Shown here: in pieces, positions 8,488-19,186 of the stretch
How the letters are laid out: every line of letters begins with the position of its first letter
Position numbering within the stretch: the first letter of the stretch is position 1
Assembly (NCBI GenBank): GCA_900473685.1
Contig: UCNE01000018.1
Span: forward strand, 186,001 to 250,000
From: Hyphomicrobiales bacterium
GTDB lineage: Bacteria > Pseudomonadota > Alphaproteobacteria > Rhizobiales > Rhizobiaceae
Direction of reading: 5' to 3'
Length of the DNA: 64,000 nucleotides
Notes under the pieces: model-generated
Database searches by the model: none
What the model saw: only the letters and a program-made list of their open reading frames with translations
What the model was told of the DNA's origin: nothing
Program-made: the position numbers and the translations under genes

Positions 8488-8730
8488 TCAGGATGCGGAT
8501 TCTTCGCTCTCGAACATCTGCATCGGCTGGCCCGGCATGATTGTCGAGATCGCGTGCTTGTATACGAGCTGGGAATGCCCGTCACGCCGCAAAAGCACAC
8601 AGAAATTGTCGAAAGACGTAACAACGCCCGTCAATTTCACACCATTGATAAGAAATATCGTCAGAGATATCTTCTGCTTGCGGACGGTGTTGAGAAAAAG
8701 ATCCTGCAAGTTCTGAGAACGTTCCGCCAT
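8488..8730 (-). CDS. hfq: RNA chaperone Hfq
   Basis: Hexameric Sm-like protein that pairs small RNAs with mRNAs; in rhizobia it also affects nitrogen fixation genes. The 80-residue protein shows the N-terminal [14 protein letters not shown] helix and Sm1 strand region, the Sm2 motif YKHAIST, and a short acidic/serine tail typical of alphaproteobacteria. The distal-face and rim residues cannot be assessed beyond this. It lies between the aminotransferase gene and hflX, in the order ntrX-dat-hfq-hflX. A 110-base gap upstream likely holds a dedicated promoter. Confidence 0.97.
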   Translation of the reverse strand: MAERSQNLQDLFLNTVRKQKISLTIFLINGVKLTGVVTSFDNFCVLLRRDGHSQLVYKHAISTIMPGQPMQMFESEESAS

Positions 8731-8840
8731 AGCGCCGCTTCTTTCTTATTGTCCGGTCCGATTTAACCGGTTGATTATACGATCTGAATAGCCCGAACGC
8801 TGAAAAAACTGGTCTTTAAAGCGTCCCCCCGGATTTGGTA

Positions 8841-9704
8841 TCAAATCGCGGTCTTTTCCGCAATGTCGAAAAAGGCTTCGCGAATTTTCTGTGACACGCT
8901 GCCGGGATGACCGTTGGCGATGGGTTTACCGTTAACAGCAACGACCGGAAAACAGATGCTGGTGGCTGCCGTGATGAAGACTTCGCGGGCCTCCAGCATG
9001 TCCTCGACGGAAAACGCCTGCTCGACAATTTCAAGCCCGATTGCGGCGGTCACGTCCTTCAGGGTCGTGCGGGTAATGCCGCGCAGGATGCCGTGTTCGG
9101 CGTGCCGGGTCCGCAGATGGCCGTCCTTGTCGACGATCCAGACATTGGTCGCCGCCCCCTCCTTGACGGTGCCATCGGCATCAATGAAGATCGCTTCCTG
9201 AGCGCCCTCCTCCTTGGCAGCCTGGCGGGCGAGCACATTCGGCAGCAACCCGACCGACTTGATATCGACGCGATCCCAGCGGTTTTCAGGAACGGTGATG
9301 GCGCTGATGCCGGACGCATTTTTCCTGGCAATCAGCGACGCATCGGTGCGCTTTGCTGTGACGACGATGGTCGACGGCGTATCGGCTGCCGGAAAGACAT
9401 GATCGCGGCGTGCGGCGCCACGCGTCACCTGCAGATAGAACAGGCCGTTTTTCACCCGGTTGCGGCGCGCCACTTCGCGGATGATCAGGATGAGCGCGGC
9501 ACGTGTCATCGGCCATGCGATGCGCAGTTCGCCGAGCGACCGGTCCAGCCGGTCGAGATGGCGCGTCAGGTCTACGATGTAGCCGTGACGGATTTCGCAG
9601 ACTTCATAGACGCCATCGGCGAACTGGAAACCGCGATCCTCGATATGGATGGCAGCTTCGGTATGGCGCTGGTAGGCGCCGTTGACATAGGCAATGCGCG
9701 ACAT
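8841..9704 (-). CDS. D-amino-acid aminotransferase (class IV, PLP)
   Basis: PLP fold-type IV aminotransferase, probably interconverting D-alanine and D-glutamate for peptidoglycan; branched-chain activity is the alternative. The 287-residue product starts at the ATG at 9704 (MSRIAYVNG). The longer open frame to 10052 lies over ntrX in another frame and is ignored. Visible motifs are EDRGFQFADGVYE (start of the class IV fold), the catalytic lysine region DIKSVGLLPNVLA near residue 150, and EGAATNVWIV, which positions the cofactor. It follows ntrX by 35 bases, a conserved rhizobial order. Confidence 0.92.
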   Translation of the reverse strand: MSRIAYVNGAYQRHTEAAIHIEDRGFQFADGVYEVCEIRHGYIVDLTRHLDRLDRSLGELRIAWPMTRAALILIIREVARRNRVKNGLFYLQVTRGAARRDHVFPAADTPSTIVVTAKRTDASLIARKNASGISAITVPENRWDRVDIKSVGLLPNVLARQAAKEEGAQEAIFIDADGTVKEGAATNVWIVDKDGHLRTRHAEHGILRGITRTTLKDVTAAIGLEIVEQAFSVEDMLEAREVFITAATSICFPVVAVNGKPIANGHPGSVSQKIREAFFDIAEKTAI

Positions 9705-9739
9705 GGATGGATGATCCGTCTCAAAAGAATGGAAGCGTT

Positions 9740-11104
9740 TTAGACGCCGAGCGATTTCAACTTGCGATGCAGCGCTGATCGCTCCATGCCGACAAACTCC
9801 GCCGTGCGGGAAATATTGCCGCCGAACCGGTTGATCTGGGCGATCAGGTAATCGCGCTCGAACATTTCGCGGGCTTCGCGCAGCGGCAGCGTCATGATGT
9901 GATGATCGCCCTGCGCCGAAATTTTTGGCAGGCTGTCGCCGACTTCGCTTGGCAGCATATCGGCCGAGATCGCCGTATCCGGACCATCGCTGCGGGCCAG
10001 AATCATCAGCCGCTCGATATTGTTGCGCAACTGCCGGATATTGCCCGGCCAATCGTGCGACTGCAGCACCGCCAGCGCATCGTCACCGATCTTGCGGGTG
10101 CGGATACCCGCCTGTTCGCTGATCTGGCGCATGAACATGTCGACCAGAAACGGAATGTCCTCACGCCGCTCCGCCAGCGGCGGCACACGCACGGGGATGA
10201 CCGCCAGCCGGTGATAAAGATCTTCGCGGAACGCGCCTTCGGCGATCTGGCTTTCAAGATTGTAGGCAGTCGAGGAGATGATGCGGACATCGACCTTGAC
10301 GCGCTTGGAGCCGCCAACGCGTTCGAACTGCTGATCGACCAGAACACGCAGGATCTTGTTCTGCGTCTCGCGCGGCATTTCGCCGACTTCATCGAGGTAG
10401 AGCATGCCGCCATGGGCTTCCTCAAGCGCACCGGTCTTGCGCGGCTGGCCCGGAGTACCCTCGGTGCCAAACAACGCAATTTCCATGCGATCGGGGGTGA
10501 TCGCTGCTGCATTCAACGCCACGAACGGACCTGCGGCCCGCGAGGACTTGCGGTGGATCATCCGGGCGACCAGCTCCTTGCCGGAGCCGGACGGGCCGTT
10601 GATCATGATGCGGCTGTTGGTCGGCGCAACCTTCTCAATGGTCTGGCGCAACTGTGAAACAGCGACCGAGGTCCCGATCAGCTCGACCGGATCGCCGGAG
10701 CGTTTCTTCAGCTCGGAGACTTCCTTCTTCAGCTTGGAATTTTCCAGCGCCCGCTCGGCAATCAGGATCAACCGGTCTGCCTTGAACGGCTTTTCGATAA
10801 AATCATAGGCACCGCGGCGGATCGCTGAAACGGCCGTCTCGATATTGCCGTGACCCGAAATCATCACCACCGGCAGATCCGGATAGCGGCTCTTGATCTC
10901 GTCGAGAAGCGCCAGGCCATCGAGCCGGCTGCCCTGCATCCAGATATCCAGGAAGACAAGCCGCGGTACACGGTCGCTGATGGCGGCAAGCGCGCTGTCG
11001 CTGTCGAATGCCGTGCGGGTTTCGTGGCCCTCGTCGGAGAGGATGCCGGAGACGATCTCGCGAATGTCTTCTTCGTCGTCCACAACCAGAATGTCAGCCG
11101 CCAT
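9740..11104 (-). CDS. ntrX: Nitrogen assimilation response regulator NtrX
   Basis: Response regulator paired with NtrY, affecting nitrogen, redox and envelope genes in alphaproteobacteria. Start chosen at 11104 (MAADILVVDDEED), giving 454 residues, the family length. Domains: receiver (1-120; acidic DDEED, phospho-Asp in LVFLDIWMQ near residue 54), AAA+ (about 145-380; Walker A GPSGSGKE, LYLDEVGEM), and a Fis-type helix-turn-helix at the C terminus (GNISRTAEFVGMERSALHRK). The sigma54-contacting GAFTGA loop of NtrC is absent, replaced around ALFGTEGTPGQ. That is known for NtrX and implies it does not activate sigma54 in the usual way. It overlaps ntrY by 11 bases. Confidence 0.96.
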   Translation of the reverse strand: MAADILVVDDEEDIREIVSGILSDEGHETRTAFDSDSALAAISDRVPRLVFLDIWMQGSRLDGLALLDEIKSRYPDLPVVMISGHGNIETAVSAIRRGAYDFIEKPFKADRLILIAERALENSKLKKEVSELKKRSGDPVELIGTSVAVSQLRQTIEKVAPTNSRIMINGPSGSGKELVARMIHRKSSRAAGPFVALNAAAITPDRMEIALFGTEGTPGQPRKTGALEEAHGGMLYLDEVGEMPRETQNKILRVLVDQQFERVGGSKRVKVDVRIISSTAYNLESQIAEGAFREDLYHRLAVIPVRVPPLAERREDIPFLVDMFMRQISEQAGIRTRKIGDDALAVLQSHDWPGNIRQLRNNIERLMILARSDGPDTAISADMLPSEVGDSLPKISAQGDHHIMTLPLREAREMFERDYLIAQINRFGGNISRTAEFVGMERSALHRKLKSLGV

Positions 11105-13367
11105 AGGAAGTATCCTTGTCTTGTCTGTCTTCAGTGCCACTGCTCTGTCCGGCCGGCGGCAAGATAATGCGAATCATGGCGCCTTGGCCGCGATCGAAAT
11201 CGGCGGGTGCGTCATGCAGTTCCAATTGTCCGCCATGATCCTCGATGATCTTCTTGACGATCGCGAGTCCAAGGCCGGTGCCTTTTTCGCGCATCGTCAT
11301 ATAGGGCTCGAGAATACGGTGGCGATTTTCGGTCGGCAGTCCCCGGCCGTTGTCGATGATATCGATGACGTACTGGCCGCTCGTTTCATTCAGTCGCGAC
11401 CGCACCATCACCTTCAGATCACCGCGAATGGCGTCCGCAGGCAGGGCTTCGATGGCCTCGACCGCGTTCTTGATGATGTTGCCGAAAGCCTGCCCCAGCA
11501 TGCGGCTGTCGAAGGTGCCGTCGAGCGGTTCCTCACCGAGATCGCGGATGAAGGTCACATGGGTATTGCCCATTTCGCGCAGGAAAATCGCGTCCTTGAG
11601 GATATTGCGCAGATCGGCCTTTTCCCTGGTCGGTTTCGGCATGCGCGCAAACCCGGAGAATTCATCGACCATGCGGCCGATATCCTCGACCTGGCGGACG
11701 ATCGTATCCGTACACTGGTCAAACACCGTGCGGTCGTCCGGGTTGATTTGTTTGCCATAGCGGCGCTTCAAACGCTCGGCCGACAGCTGGATCGGTGTCA
11801 GCGGGTTCTTGATTTCATGCGCAATCCGGCGCGCGACATCGGCCCAGGCCGTCGAGCGCTGCGCAATCACCAGATCGGTGATGTCGTCGACGGTGATGAC
11901 GTAGGAATCCTTGGCGTCATGCGATTCCTCGCGCGTTACCTGCACATTCAATGTCCGCTCCGTGCCGCCGCGCATGATGTTGATCTGCTTGCGGTAGTCG
12001 TTGCGATGGCGGCTGGCCGCTTCATTCAGCACCTGCTCGATCTCGGGCGCCACATCAGCAAGCTTTTCACCGACCAGTTCCAGCGTGGTGCGCGACAGGA
12101 AATGCTCCGACGATGGATTGGCGATGGTGATGCGCCGGTCGTCCTCGACGCCAATCACGGCGGCCGTCACACCGGAGAGCACCGCCTCGATGAAGCGGCG
12201 CCGGTCGTCCATCTCGTCCTTGGCCTCAAGGAGCTGGTCGCGCTGCGTGCGGATTTCGGCAATCATCTTGTTGAAGGTGCGCGACAGGCTGCCGACATCG
12301 CCGTCGACCGCATGCACCGGAACGATGACATTCAGATTGCCGGTCGCCACGCTGTCGGCGGCACCGATCAGAAGCCGGATCGGCCGCACAATGCGGTCGG
12401 CGACCGCGATTGCGGTCCAGATCGCCGCCAGAAGCACGATCAGCGCGAACCCGAGATACAGTACCCCGAACGCCACCTGCAGCGACGTGCGGCCCGCCTC
12501 GAGATTCTTGTACTCCGCGGTATTCTCCTCCATCAGCCGCATCGAACGCATGACCTTCGGGTCGACGCTGCGCACCGTGTAGAGATAGGCCCCCTCGATA
12601 TTGTCGATCGGGATGATCGCGCCGACGAGATTGGTCACCCCTGGCGGAATGAGCGTCGGCTGGCCGGAGACGGTACTCATCAGCGCATCTCTCGGAATGG
12701 CTGGCAGTGGCCGCTCGGTCGGAATATTGGCCTGAACGATCGGCGAACCGTCGCCGCGCACCAGAAAGGCCCCGAGCATGCCGCGTCCACGAGCCTGCCG
12801 CGTCATCAGCTCGATGAAGCCGGTGCGGTCGAGGCTGTAGAGCTGACGATTGCGTTCGAGATCATTGGCCATCGAAACCGTCTGGCCCTGCAGATAGCTG
12901 GCATTTTCCAACATGTAGGCCTGCGCGACCTCGAGCGACGAACTGACAATCGACTGAGTGCGCAGCGAAAACCAGCGATCGAGACCGACATCGAGCGTGA
13001 TGCTGGCAAAGATCGCCACCAGAATGGCCGGCGTGATCGCGACGATCGAAAACAGGGCGACGATGCGGACATGTAGGCGGGCGGCGGCCCGGCCGCGGTT
13101 GCGCGCCTTCAACAGACGCAGGATTTCCCGGCCGATCAGAAACAGCAATCCGATGACGAACAGCGCGTTGATTGCTGCGGAACCAATAATGATATTGGTT
13201 TCCGGCTTGATCGGCGTCAGGCCGAGAAGAACGAGCAGCGATATGATTGCGCAAACCAAAGCGCCGGTCGCCAAAAGCAGGCCTGGCAACGCAAAAGACG
13301 CGCGCCGGTCATGCCCGATCACGGCGACATCTTCTTTCTCCATTGGCACAATCAGCCCTTCGGCCAT
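11094..13367 (-). CDS. ntrY: Nitrogen regulation sensor histidine kinase NtrY
   Basis: Membrane histidine kinase partner of NtrX. The 757-residue protein begins with two hydrophobic helices (about 27-50 and 56-80) and a third near 100-125. A periplasmic sensing region follows, then another membrane segment (near 305-330), HAMP, PAS (EDDRRITIANPSSEHFL), and HisKA ([20 protein letters not shown], phospho-His in AHEIKN near residue 514). The ATPase domain has an N box (FGNIIKNAVEA), G1 (IDNGRGLP) and G2 (GTGLGLAIVKKI). Heme binding has been reported for some NtrY proteins, but I cannot confirm ligands here. It is followed by ntrX with an 11-base overlap, so translation is coupled. Confidence 0.96.
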   Translation of the reverse strand: MAEGLIVPMEKEDVAVIGHDRRASFALPGLLLATGALVCAIISLLVLLGLTPIKPETNIIIGSAAINALFVIGLLFLIGREILRLLKARNRGRAAARLHVRIVALFSIVAITPAILVAIFASITLDVGLDRWFSLRTQSIVSSSLEVAQAYMLENASYLQGQTVSMANDLERNRQLYSLDRTGFIELMTRQARGRGMLGAFLVRGDGSPIVQANIPTERPLPAIPRDALMSTVSGQPTLIPPGVTNLVGAIIPIDNIEGAYLYTVRSVDPKVMRSMRLMEENTAEYKNLEAGRTSLQVAFGVLYLGFALIVLLAAIWTAIAVADRIVRPIRLLIGAADSVATGNLNVIVPVHAVDGDVGSLSRTFNKMIAEIRTQRDQLLEAKDEMDDRRRFIEAVLSGVTAAVIGVEDDRRITIANPSSEHFLSRTTLELVGEKLADVAPEIEQVLNEAASRHRNDYRKQINIMRGGTERTLNVQVTREESHDAKDSYVITVDDITDLVIAQRSTAWADVARRIAHEIKNPLTPIQLSAERLKRRYGKQINPDDRTVFDQCTDTIVRQVEDIGRMVDEFSGFARMPKPTREKADLRNILKDAIFLREMGNTHVTFIRDLGEEPLDGTFDSRMLGQAFGNIIKNAVEAIEALPADAIRGDLKVMVRSRLNETSGQYVIDIIDNGRGLPTENRHRILEPYMTMREKGTGLGLAIVKKIIEDHGGQLELHDAPADFDRGQGAMIRIILPPAGQSSGTEDRQDKDTSYGG

Positions 13368-13587
13368 CAGAAATGCATCCCCCGGCCCGCCTCGCTTCCG
13401 TCAGAAAGCAGCGGGTATATTTTTACGCGCCGTGGTCAAGAAATGACCGCCATGACCCGATCATAATCCCTGCTTTTACACGCAGGGAGGCCAGATCCGG
13501 CGGATGACGAGCGGAAAGAATCACCGTCATCCGTGTGCTTTCTAAGCAACATATTGTGGCGAAAATGCAACGCTTTTCGGAGGCAAG

Positions 13588-15042
13588 TCAAGCGCTCCGT
13601 GAGCTACGGTAAACCGAAACGCCGAGTTCCCGAATTTTCTTGCGCAGGGTGTTCCGGTTCAGGCCAAGCAGGTCAGCTGCCTTGATCTGGTTGCCGCGCG
13701 TTGCCGTCAAGGCCGCCAGAATCAGCGGATATTCCATTTCGGCCAGCACCCGGTCATAGAGACCGGCTGGTGGCAGCCCGTCGCCGAAGCCGGCAAAATA
13801 CTGCCGCATATTCTCTTCGACAGCCTGCGAGATCGACATCGATCCCGAACGGCCGGGCGTCTTCTCGATCGGGCTATCGGGAATGTCGGAGCGCAATTCG
13901 GTTTCGATGATCTCGCGGGTGATGACGTCCTGCGGGTAGAGTGCCGTCAGGCGGCGCACGACGTTTTCGAGTTCGCGCACATTGCCCGGCCAGGGATGCG
14001 CTTTCATCAGTTCCAGCGCTTCCTGGTCGAAGCGCTTGACGTCGAGCCCCTCCTTTTCGGCCTGCTGGACAAAGTGGCGGACCAGATCGGGGATATCCTC
14101 GGCGCGATCACGCAATGGCGGCAGCCGCAGCGGTACGACGTTGAGGCGGTAATAGAGATCCTCGCGGAACAGGCCCTGGTTGATCGACTGCTTCAAATCC
14201 TTGTTGGTCGCAGCAACGATGCGGACATCGGAGCGGATCGGCGTGCGGCCGCCGACCGTCGTATATTCGCCCTGCTGCAACACGCGCAGCAGACGTGTCT
14301 GCGCATCCATCGGCATGTCGCCGATTTCATCGAGAAACAGCGTACCGCCCTCGGCCTGTTCGAAGCGCCCGGTCGAACGGTTCTGCGCACCGGTAAAGGC
14401 GCCCTTCTCGTGGCCGAACAGCTCCGATTCGATCAGGTCGCGCGGGATCGCCGCCATGTTGATGGCGACAAACGGGCCGTTGCGGCGCTTGCCGTAGTCA
14501 TGCAGCGCCTTGGCGACCAGCTCCTTGCCGGTGCCGGATTCACCGGTGATCATCAGCGTCAGGTCGGTCTGCATCAGGCGCGCCAGCACCCGGTAAATTT
14601 CCTGCATGGCGGCCGAGCGGCCGACCAGCGGCATGCCATCCTGCGTATCGTCTTCCTGCTTGACCGGTTTGCGCTTCGGCTCGGCCAGCGCGCGGCCGAT
14701 GATGGCAATCAGCTCCGTCAGGTCGAAGGGTTTGGGCAGGTAGTCATAGGCGCCCTTTTCCGAGGCCTTGATTGCCGTCATGAACGTGTTCTGGGCGCTC
14801 ATCACCAGCACAGGCAAATCCGGCCGCGCTTTCTTGATGCGCGGCAGAAGATCGAAGGCGTTTTCGTCGGGCATGACAACGTCGGTCACGACGAGATCGC
14901 CATCACCCGCCGAGATCCACCGCCACAGCGTCGCGGCATTCGAGGTGATGCGGACATCGTAACCGGCCCGGCTCAGCGCCTGGTTGAGAACGGTACGGAT
15001 GGCAGCGTCGTCATCAGCGACGAGGATCGTGGCGCCAGTCAT
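13588..15042 (-). CDS. ntrC: Nitrogen regulator NtrC (NRI), sigma54 activator
   Basis: Enhancer-binding response regulator switching on nitrogen-scavenging genes under nitrogen limitation. The 484-residue protein has a receiver (1-120; DDDAAIRT, phospho-Asp in [11 protein letters not shown] near residue 54), a sigma54-interaction AAA+ domain (about 145-375; Walker A GESGTGKE, the GAFTGA loop in [22 protein letters not shown]) and a C-terminal Fis HTH ([20 protein letters not shown]). All functional motifs are intact. Its start overlaps the ntrB stop by four bases, giving the nifR3-ntrB-ntrC operon known from Rhizobium and Azospirillum. Confidence 0.97.
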   Translation of the reverse strand: MTGATILVADDDAAIRTVLNQALSRAGYDVRITSNAATLWRWISAGDGDLVVTDVVMPDENAFDLLPRIKKARPDLPVLVMSAQNTFMTAIKASEKGAYDYLPKPFDLTELIAIIGRALAEPKRKPVKQEDDTQDGMPLVGRSAAMQEIYRVLARLMQTDLTLMITGESGTGKELVAKALHDYGKRRNGPFVAINMAAIPRDLIESELFGHEKGAFTGAQNRSTGRFEQAEGGTLFLDEIGDMPMDAQTRLLRVLQQGEYTTVGGRTPIRSDVRIVAATNKDLKQSINQGLFREDLYYRLNVVPLRLPPLRDRAEDIPDLVRHFVQQAEKEGLDVKRFDQEALELMKAHPWPGNVRELENVVRRLTALYPQDVITREIIETELRSDIPDSPIEKTPGRSGSMSISQAVEENMRQYFAGFGDGLPPAGLYDRVLAEMEYPLILAALTATRGNQIKAADLLGLNRNTLRKKIRELGVSVYRSSRSA

Positions 15043-16196
15043 CGGGATTGTCCTTTTACAATGGTCAGTGGCTCGCTGTCTTCGGCCGTCGGGCCTTTCG
15101 ACGCGGGCATCAGAACGCGAAATGTCGTGCGGCTCGACTGGCTGTCACATTCGACGATGCCACCATGGCCGCCGATGATCTTGGCAACGAGGGCAAGTCC
15201 GAGGCCGGAGCCGTTGGTCTTGGTGGTGATGAACGGATCGAACAGGTGCGGCACCAGATCGGCGGGCACGCCAGGTCCGTTGTCATGGACGCAGAATTCA
15301 AGCGGCAGCGAAATCTTTTCCCGTGTACCGGCAACAGACAGGCGAATACCGGGGCGATAGGCCGTCGTCAGCATGATTTCGCCATCCGGCTTGTCGGCAA
15401 CCGCCTCGGCCGCATTCTTGATCAGGTTGAGAAAGACCTGGATCAGCTGATCGCGGTTGGCATAGACCGGCGGCAGCGACGGATCGTAGTTTTCGGTGAT
15501 CCGGATTTTCCGGGCAAAACCAGCCTTGGCAATGGCCTTCACGTGATCGAGCACCGAATGAATATTGACCGGATGGCGATCGACGGGACGTTCGTCTGAA
15601 AACACTTCCATGCGATCGACCAGCGAGACGATCCGGTCCGTCTCATCACAGATCAGCCGCGTCAGCGCACGATCCTCGTCATTGACGGATGTTTCGAGCA
15701 GCTGGGCTGCACCGCGGATGCCCGAGAGCGGGTTCTTGATTTCGTGGGCGAGCATCGAGGCAAGCCCCGTCACCGAGCGTGCGGCAGCCCGGTGCGTCAG
15801 CTGCCGGTCGATCTTGTCGGCCATCGAACGTTCCTGGAAGACGATGACGACCGAGCCCGGCTCGGACAGGACAGGCGCGACATAGAGATCGACAAGTTTG
15901 TCGGCGCCGAGCCGCGGTGAACTCAGGTCGACCCGGTATTCGTTGACGGCTGCACGGCGTTCGCGGACCTGGTCGATCAAGGTCAGAAGCGGGCTACCGA
16001 ACGGAATGAAGGCGCTGATATCATGGCGGGCGAGATAATTGGCGCTGGCGCCAAAGAATGCCTCCGCTTCCCAGTTGGCAAAGACGACAAGACCGTTTTC
16101 ATCAACGAGAATGACCGGATTCTGGATGGCGTTCAAAACCGCCATCGGCAGAGAATTGATGGCCGTTCGCTCGCCGTCGCCCATTTTCTCCGTCAT
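15039..16196 (-). CDS. ntrB: Nitrogen regulation sensor kinase NtrB (NRII)
   Basis: Cytoplasmic histidine kinase/phosphatase that phosphorylates NtrC and is controlled by PII. The 385 residues have no membrane segment. A PAS domain (about 20-130; [20 protein letters not shown]) precedes HisKA ([20 protein letters not shown], phospho-His near residue 152) and HATPase_c ([10 protein letters not shown] box, HDNGPGVP G1, [13 protein letters not shown]2). It overlaps both neighbours by four bases, so dusB, ntrB and ntrC are translationally coupled. Confidence 0.97.
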   Translation of the reverse strand: MTEKMGDGERTAINSLPMAVLNAIQNPVILVDENGLVVFANWEAEAFFGASANYLARHDISAFIPFGSPLLTLIDQVRERRAAVNEYRVDLSSPRLGADKLVDLYVAPVLSEPGSVVIVFQERSMADKIDRQLTHRAAARSVTGLASMLAHEIKNPLSGIRGAAQLLETSVNDEDRALTRLICDETDRIVSLVDRMEVFSDERPVDRHPVNIHSVLDHVKAIAKAGFARKIRITENYDPSLPPVYANRDQLIQVFLNLIKNAAEAVADKPDGEIMLTTAYRPGIRLSVAGTREKISLPLEFCVHDNGPGVPADLVPHLFDPFITTKTNGSGLGLALVAKIIGGHGGIVECDSQSSRTTFRVLMPASKGPTAEDSEPLTIVKGQSR

Positions 16197-17218
16197 GCCG
16201 CGTCCTTTTCTTCGTCCCGGCTTGATCCGGCTGCAATAGCGGCCACCGCAGCAGACAGGGCGGTGGTTGGGTCGGTGGAGGTCATGATGGCCGCCTTCTC
16301 CTGCGCTGCCATCTGCGGTGCAAACCGGCCGAGATACCAGCCGAGATGTTTTCGCGCGTGGCGAAGGCCGATATCGGTTCCGTAGAATTCCAGCATCATG
16401 CCGTAATGCTCGGCAACGATATCGGCGATCTCCGCGGCATCCGGATGTTCGGCTGCGCCCGCGAGAACACCCGCATGCCAGGGGCGTCCTTGGCTGGAGC
16501 GCCCGATCATCACGGCGTCGGCGCCGGAGCGCCGGAGAATCTCGTTGGCATCGTCCCGTGTTGCCACATCGCCATTGGCAACGAGCGGAACGGTGATCAC
16601 ATCACGAACGGCGCGGATGGCATCCCAATCGGCCACGCCGTTGTAGAACTGCATGCGGGTGCGGCCATGAATGGTGATCATCTGAACGCCGGCGTCCTGC
16701 GCCCGCTTGGCAATCAAAGGCGCATTGATGGAATTTTCGTCCCAACCCAGGCGCATCTTCAACGTCACTGGCACATCAACCGCGTTCACCGTGGCCTCGA
16801 TCAACGACAGGGCATGATCGGGATCGCGCATCAGCGCCGAACCGGAATAGCCGCCCGTCACCTTCTTCGCCGGGCAGCCCATGTTGATGTCGATGACATC
16901 GGCGCCGTTGTCGGCGGCGATCTTTGCAGCCTCGCCCATCCAGTGGGCTTCACGCCCCGCCAACTGCACCATATGTGGATCGATGCCGGAGCTTTTCAGC
17001 CGCGACCAGCTTTCCGATGCGTTGCCGACCAGTTCGCGGCTTGCCACCATTTCGGTGACGACGAGCCCTGCCCCGAAGCGCCAGGCCAATTGCCGGAAGG
17101 GCAAATCCGTCACACCCGACATCGGCGCCAGCACGACGCGGTTCCTGAAGGAGAGCCGGCCAACCCGAAACGGGGATGACAAATCCGGTACTTGCAAATG
17201 GTTATCTTTCGGGCACAT
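16193..17218 (-). CDS. dusB: tRNA-dihydrouridine synthase DusB (NifR3)
   Basis: FMN-dependent reductase that makes dihydrouridine in tRNA; called NifR3 in rhizobia because it heads the ntrBC operon. The 341 residues show the TIM-barrel FMN motif LAPMSGVTD near residue 32, the signature [14 protein letters not shown] with the catalytic Cys near residue 112, LKMRLGW, and the phosphate-binding end [16 protein letters not shown]. The start at 17218 gives the family length. A 248-base intergenic region separates it from the divergent ispDF. Confidence 0.95.
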   Translation of the reverse strand: MCPKDNHLQVPDLSSPFRVGRLSFRNRVVLAPMSGVTDLPFRQLAWRFGAGLVVTEMVASRELVGNASESWSRLKSSGIDPHMVQLAGREAHWMGEAAKIAADNGADVIDINMGCPAKKVTGGYSGSALMRDPDHALSLIEATVNAVDVPVTLKMRLGWDENSINAPLIAKRAQDAGVQMITIHGRTRMQFYNGVADWDAIRAVRDVITVPLVANGDVATRDDANEILRRSGADAVMIGRSSQGRPWHAGVLAGAAEHPDAAEIADIVAEHYGMMLEFYGTDIGLRHARKHLGWYLGRFAPQMAAQEKAAIMTSTDPTTALSAAVAAIAAGSSRDEEKDAA

Positions 17219-17466
17219 CTCTATTCTGCACTATTTTTAGACATACTTGATTGACTTGCCAAGCGTTTTCAGAGCGCTACGACAAAATTCCCTGGACAAC
17301 TGGTAAAGCCCCAACCTTCGCGGTAAATCAGCACCACGATTTGAAACACCGCGCGCTGAAACGGCATACATTTGGTGTTTCGACACGAAGACTGGAGCAC
17401 GAGGCCCGCCCCTTACGCCTGGCACCGGGTCTGGGCGCAATCTATTTGCAGGAACCCATATAGAAG

Positions 17467-18681
17467 ATGCACGCAAAAGAACAGTTTTCCTGTGGTGTCG
17501 TTATTGTTGCTGCCGGGCGGGGTGAGCGCGCAGGCTCGCCGCAAGAAGGTCCGAAGCAATACCGTCCCATTGGTGGGCGGCCGGTTATGACCCATACGCT
17601 TGACGTTTTTGCGACATGGCCGATGGAAAAGACGATCGTCGCCGTCATTCATCCGGATGATGAAACCCTGTTTGCCCAGGCACGCAGCCTCGCTTCCGCT
17701 GACACCTCTGCAATCACCTTTGTCCACGGCGGCCCGACGCGGCAGCTTTCGGTGCTGGCTGGATTGAAAGCACTGGAACAGTCCGGCATTACCCATGTGA
17801 TGATCCACGATGCCGTACGACCGTTCATCGACCATGCGCTGCTCGACCGCTGCGTCGCAACGCTTGAGGCTGGCGCCAATGCCCTCCTGCCCGCAGTCGC
17901 GGTTGCCGATACGCTGAAGCGCGGTTCCGCGGAAGGAAAGGTTGTGGAGACGGTCGCTCGGGCCGGTCTCTATGGCGCCCAGACGCCACAGTGCTTCCGC
18001 TTCGTACCAATCCTGGAAGCCCATATCAACGCCGCCACTTCTGGCCGCGCCGATTTTACCGATGACGCCTCGATCGCCGAATGGGCAGGAATGCCCGTGA
18101 CGCTGATCGAGGGTTCGGTGGACAATGTGAAACTGACGATCAAACGGGATATCACCATGGCCGATGAAAAACTGAACCGGAACGCTCTTCCGGATGTACG
18201 CACCGGCAATGGCTATGATGTGCATCAGCTGGTCGATGGCGACGGCGTGACGCTCTGCGGCATCTTCATGCCGCACGACCAGACTTTGCTCGGTCATTCC
18301 GACGCCGACGTCGCGCTGCATGCCCTGACCGATGCCCTGCTCGCCACCTGCGGCGCCGGCGATATCGGCGATCATTTTCCGCCGTCCGATCCGCAGTGGA
18401 AGGGCGCCGCCTCACGCATCTTTCTGGAACACGCAGCCAAGATCGTTCGCGGCAATGGCGGCACGATCATGAATGCCGACGTTTCGCTGATCGCTGAAGC
18501 CCCGAAAATCGGCCCGCACCGGCTGGCGATGCGGCAAAACCTCGCCGATATGCTCGGCATTTCGCTGGATCGCTGCTCGGTCAAGGCGACGACCAATGAA
18601 AAAATCGGCTTCATCGGCCGCCGCGAAGGCATCGCTGCGATCGCGACAGCAACAGTCGTCTACTCGGGAGAGATCAAATGA
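17467..18681 (+). CDS. ispDF: Bifunctional 2-C-methyl-D-erythritol 4-phosphate cytidylyltransferase / MECDP synthase
   Basis: Catalyses two non-consecutive steps of the MEP isoprenoid pathway. Residues 1-230 are IspD (nucleotide-binding [22 protein letters not shown], and [10 protein letters not shown]). Residues 245-404 are IspF (GNGYDVHQL with the zinc Asp and His, [33 protein letters not shown]). The fusion is standard in alphaproteobacteria, and the 404-residue length fits. There is no good Shine-Dalgarno before the ATG at 17467, only AGAAG directly beside it. Its stop overlaps the cinA-like gene by four bases. Confidence 0.96.
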   Translation: MHAKEQFSCGVVIVAAGRGERAGSPQEGPKQYRPIGGRPVMTHTLDVFATWPMEKTIVAVIHPDDETLFAQARSLASADTSAITFVHGGPTRQLSVLAGLKALEQSGITHVMIHDAVRPFIDHALLDRCVATLEAGANALLPAVAVADTLKRGSAEGKVVETVARAGLYGAQTPQCFRFVPILEAHINAATSGRADFTDDASIAEWAGMPVTLIEGSVDNVKLTIKRDITMADEKLNRNALPDVRTGNGYDVHQLVDGDGVTLCGIFMPHDQTLLGHSDADVALHALTDALLATCGAGDIGDHFPPSDPQWKGAASRIFLEHAAKIVRGNGGTIMNADVSLIAEAPKIGPHRLAMRQNLADMLGISLDRCSVKATTNEKIGFIGRREGIAAIATATVVYSGEIK

Positions 18682-19178
18682 GCGGCTGGCCGGAAGATAT
18701 CGAAGCCAAGGCAGGCTTGCTGATCGCTGCCTTCTCCAAACGCGGACTGATGGTTGCCACGGCCGAATCCTGCACCGGAGGCTTGATCGCCGGTGCTCTG
18801 ACGGAAATCCCCGGCTCTTCATCCGTGGTCGATCGCGGTTTCGTCACCTATTCCAACGATGCCAAGATCCAGATGCTCGGCGTCAACACCGCAACGCTTG
18901 AAACGCATGGCGCGGTGTCTCGCCAGACTGCGATCGAGATGGTGCGTGGGGCGCTCAGCCACTCGAAAGCAGATTTGGCCGTTGCCGTCACCGGCGTTGC
19001 CGGTCCCGGCGGCGGAACAGAGGAAAAACCGGTCGGGTTGGTGCATCTGGCAGCTGTCAGCCGGAACGGCGCAGTGCATCACCGCGAAATGCGCTATGGC
19101 GATATCGGCCGCGATGCCGTCCGGATGGCGACGGTGCGAACGGCGCTCGAGATGCTGGAAGAAGCAGCAGGGGCCTGA
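18678..19178 (+). CDS. pncC: CinA C-terminal domain protein, nicotinamide-nucleotide amidase type
   Basis: A 166-residue stand-alone CinA C-terminal domain, expected to deamidate nicotinamide mononucleotide in NAD salvage. It contains the family blocks [16 protein letters not shown] near residue 31 (catalytic Ser and Cys region) and [18 protein letters not shown] near residue 97. It overlaps ispDF by four bases (ATGA). It ends eight bases from the stop of the convergent ratA gene, leaving no room for a conventional terminator. Enzyme activity is inferred from family. Confidence 0.88.
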   Translation: MSGWPEDIEAKAGLLIAAFSKRGLMVATAESCTGGLIAGALTEIPGSSSVVDRGFVTYSNDAKIQMLGVNTATLETHGAVSRQTAIEMVRGALSHSKADLAVAVTGVAGPGGGTEEKPVGLVHLAAVSRNGAVHHREMRYGDIGRDAVRMATVRTALEMLEEAAGA

Positions 19179-19186
19179 CGTTTCCG

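Noticed and set aside
10893..13076. 727-residue + strand frame
   Set aside because: It is the antisense shadow of ntrX and ntrY, which carry clear domains; the frame has no family features and is low-complexity Arg/Ser/His-rich.
17219..17466. Possible sigma54 promoter or NtrC site upstream of dusB
   Set aside because: TGGCAC occurs near 17420, but the second element has no TTGC at correct spacing, and a GCACCA box has no paired half-site.
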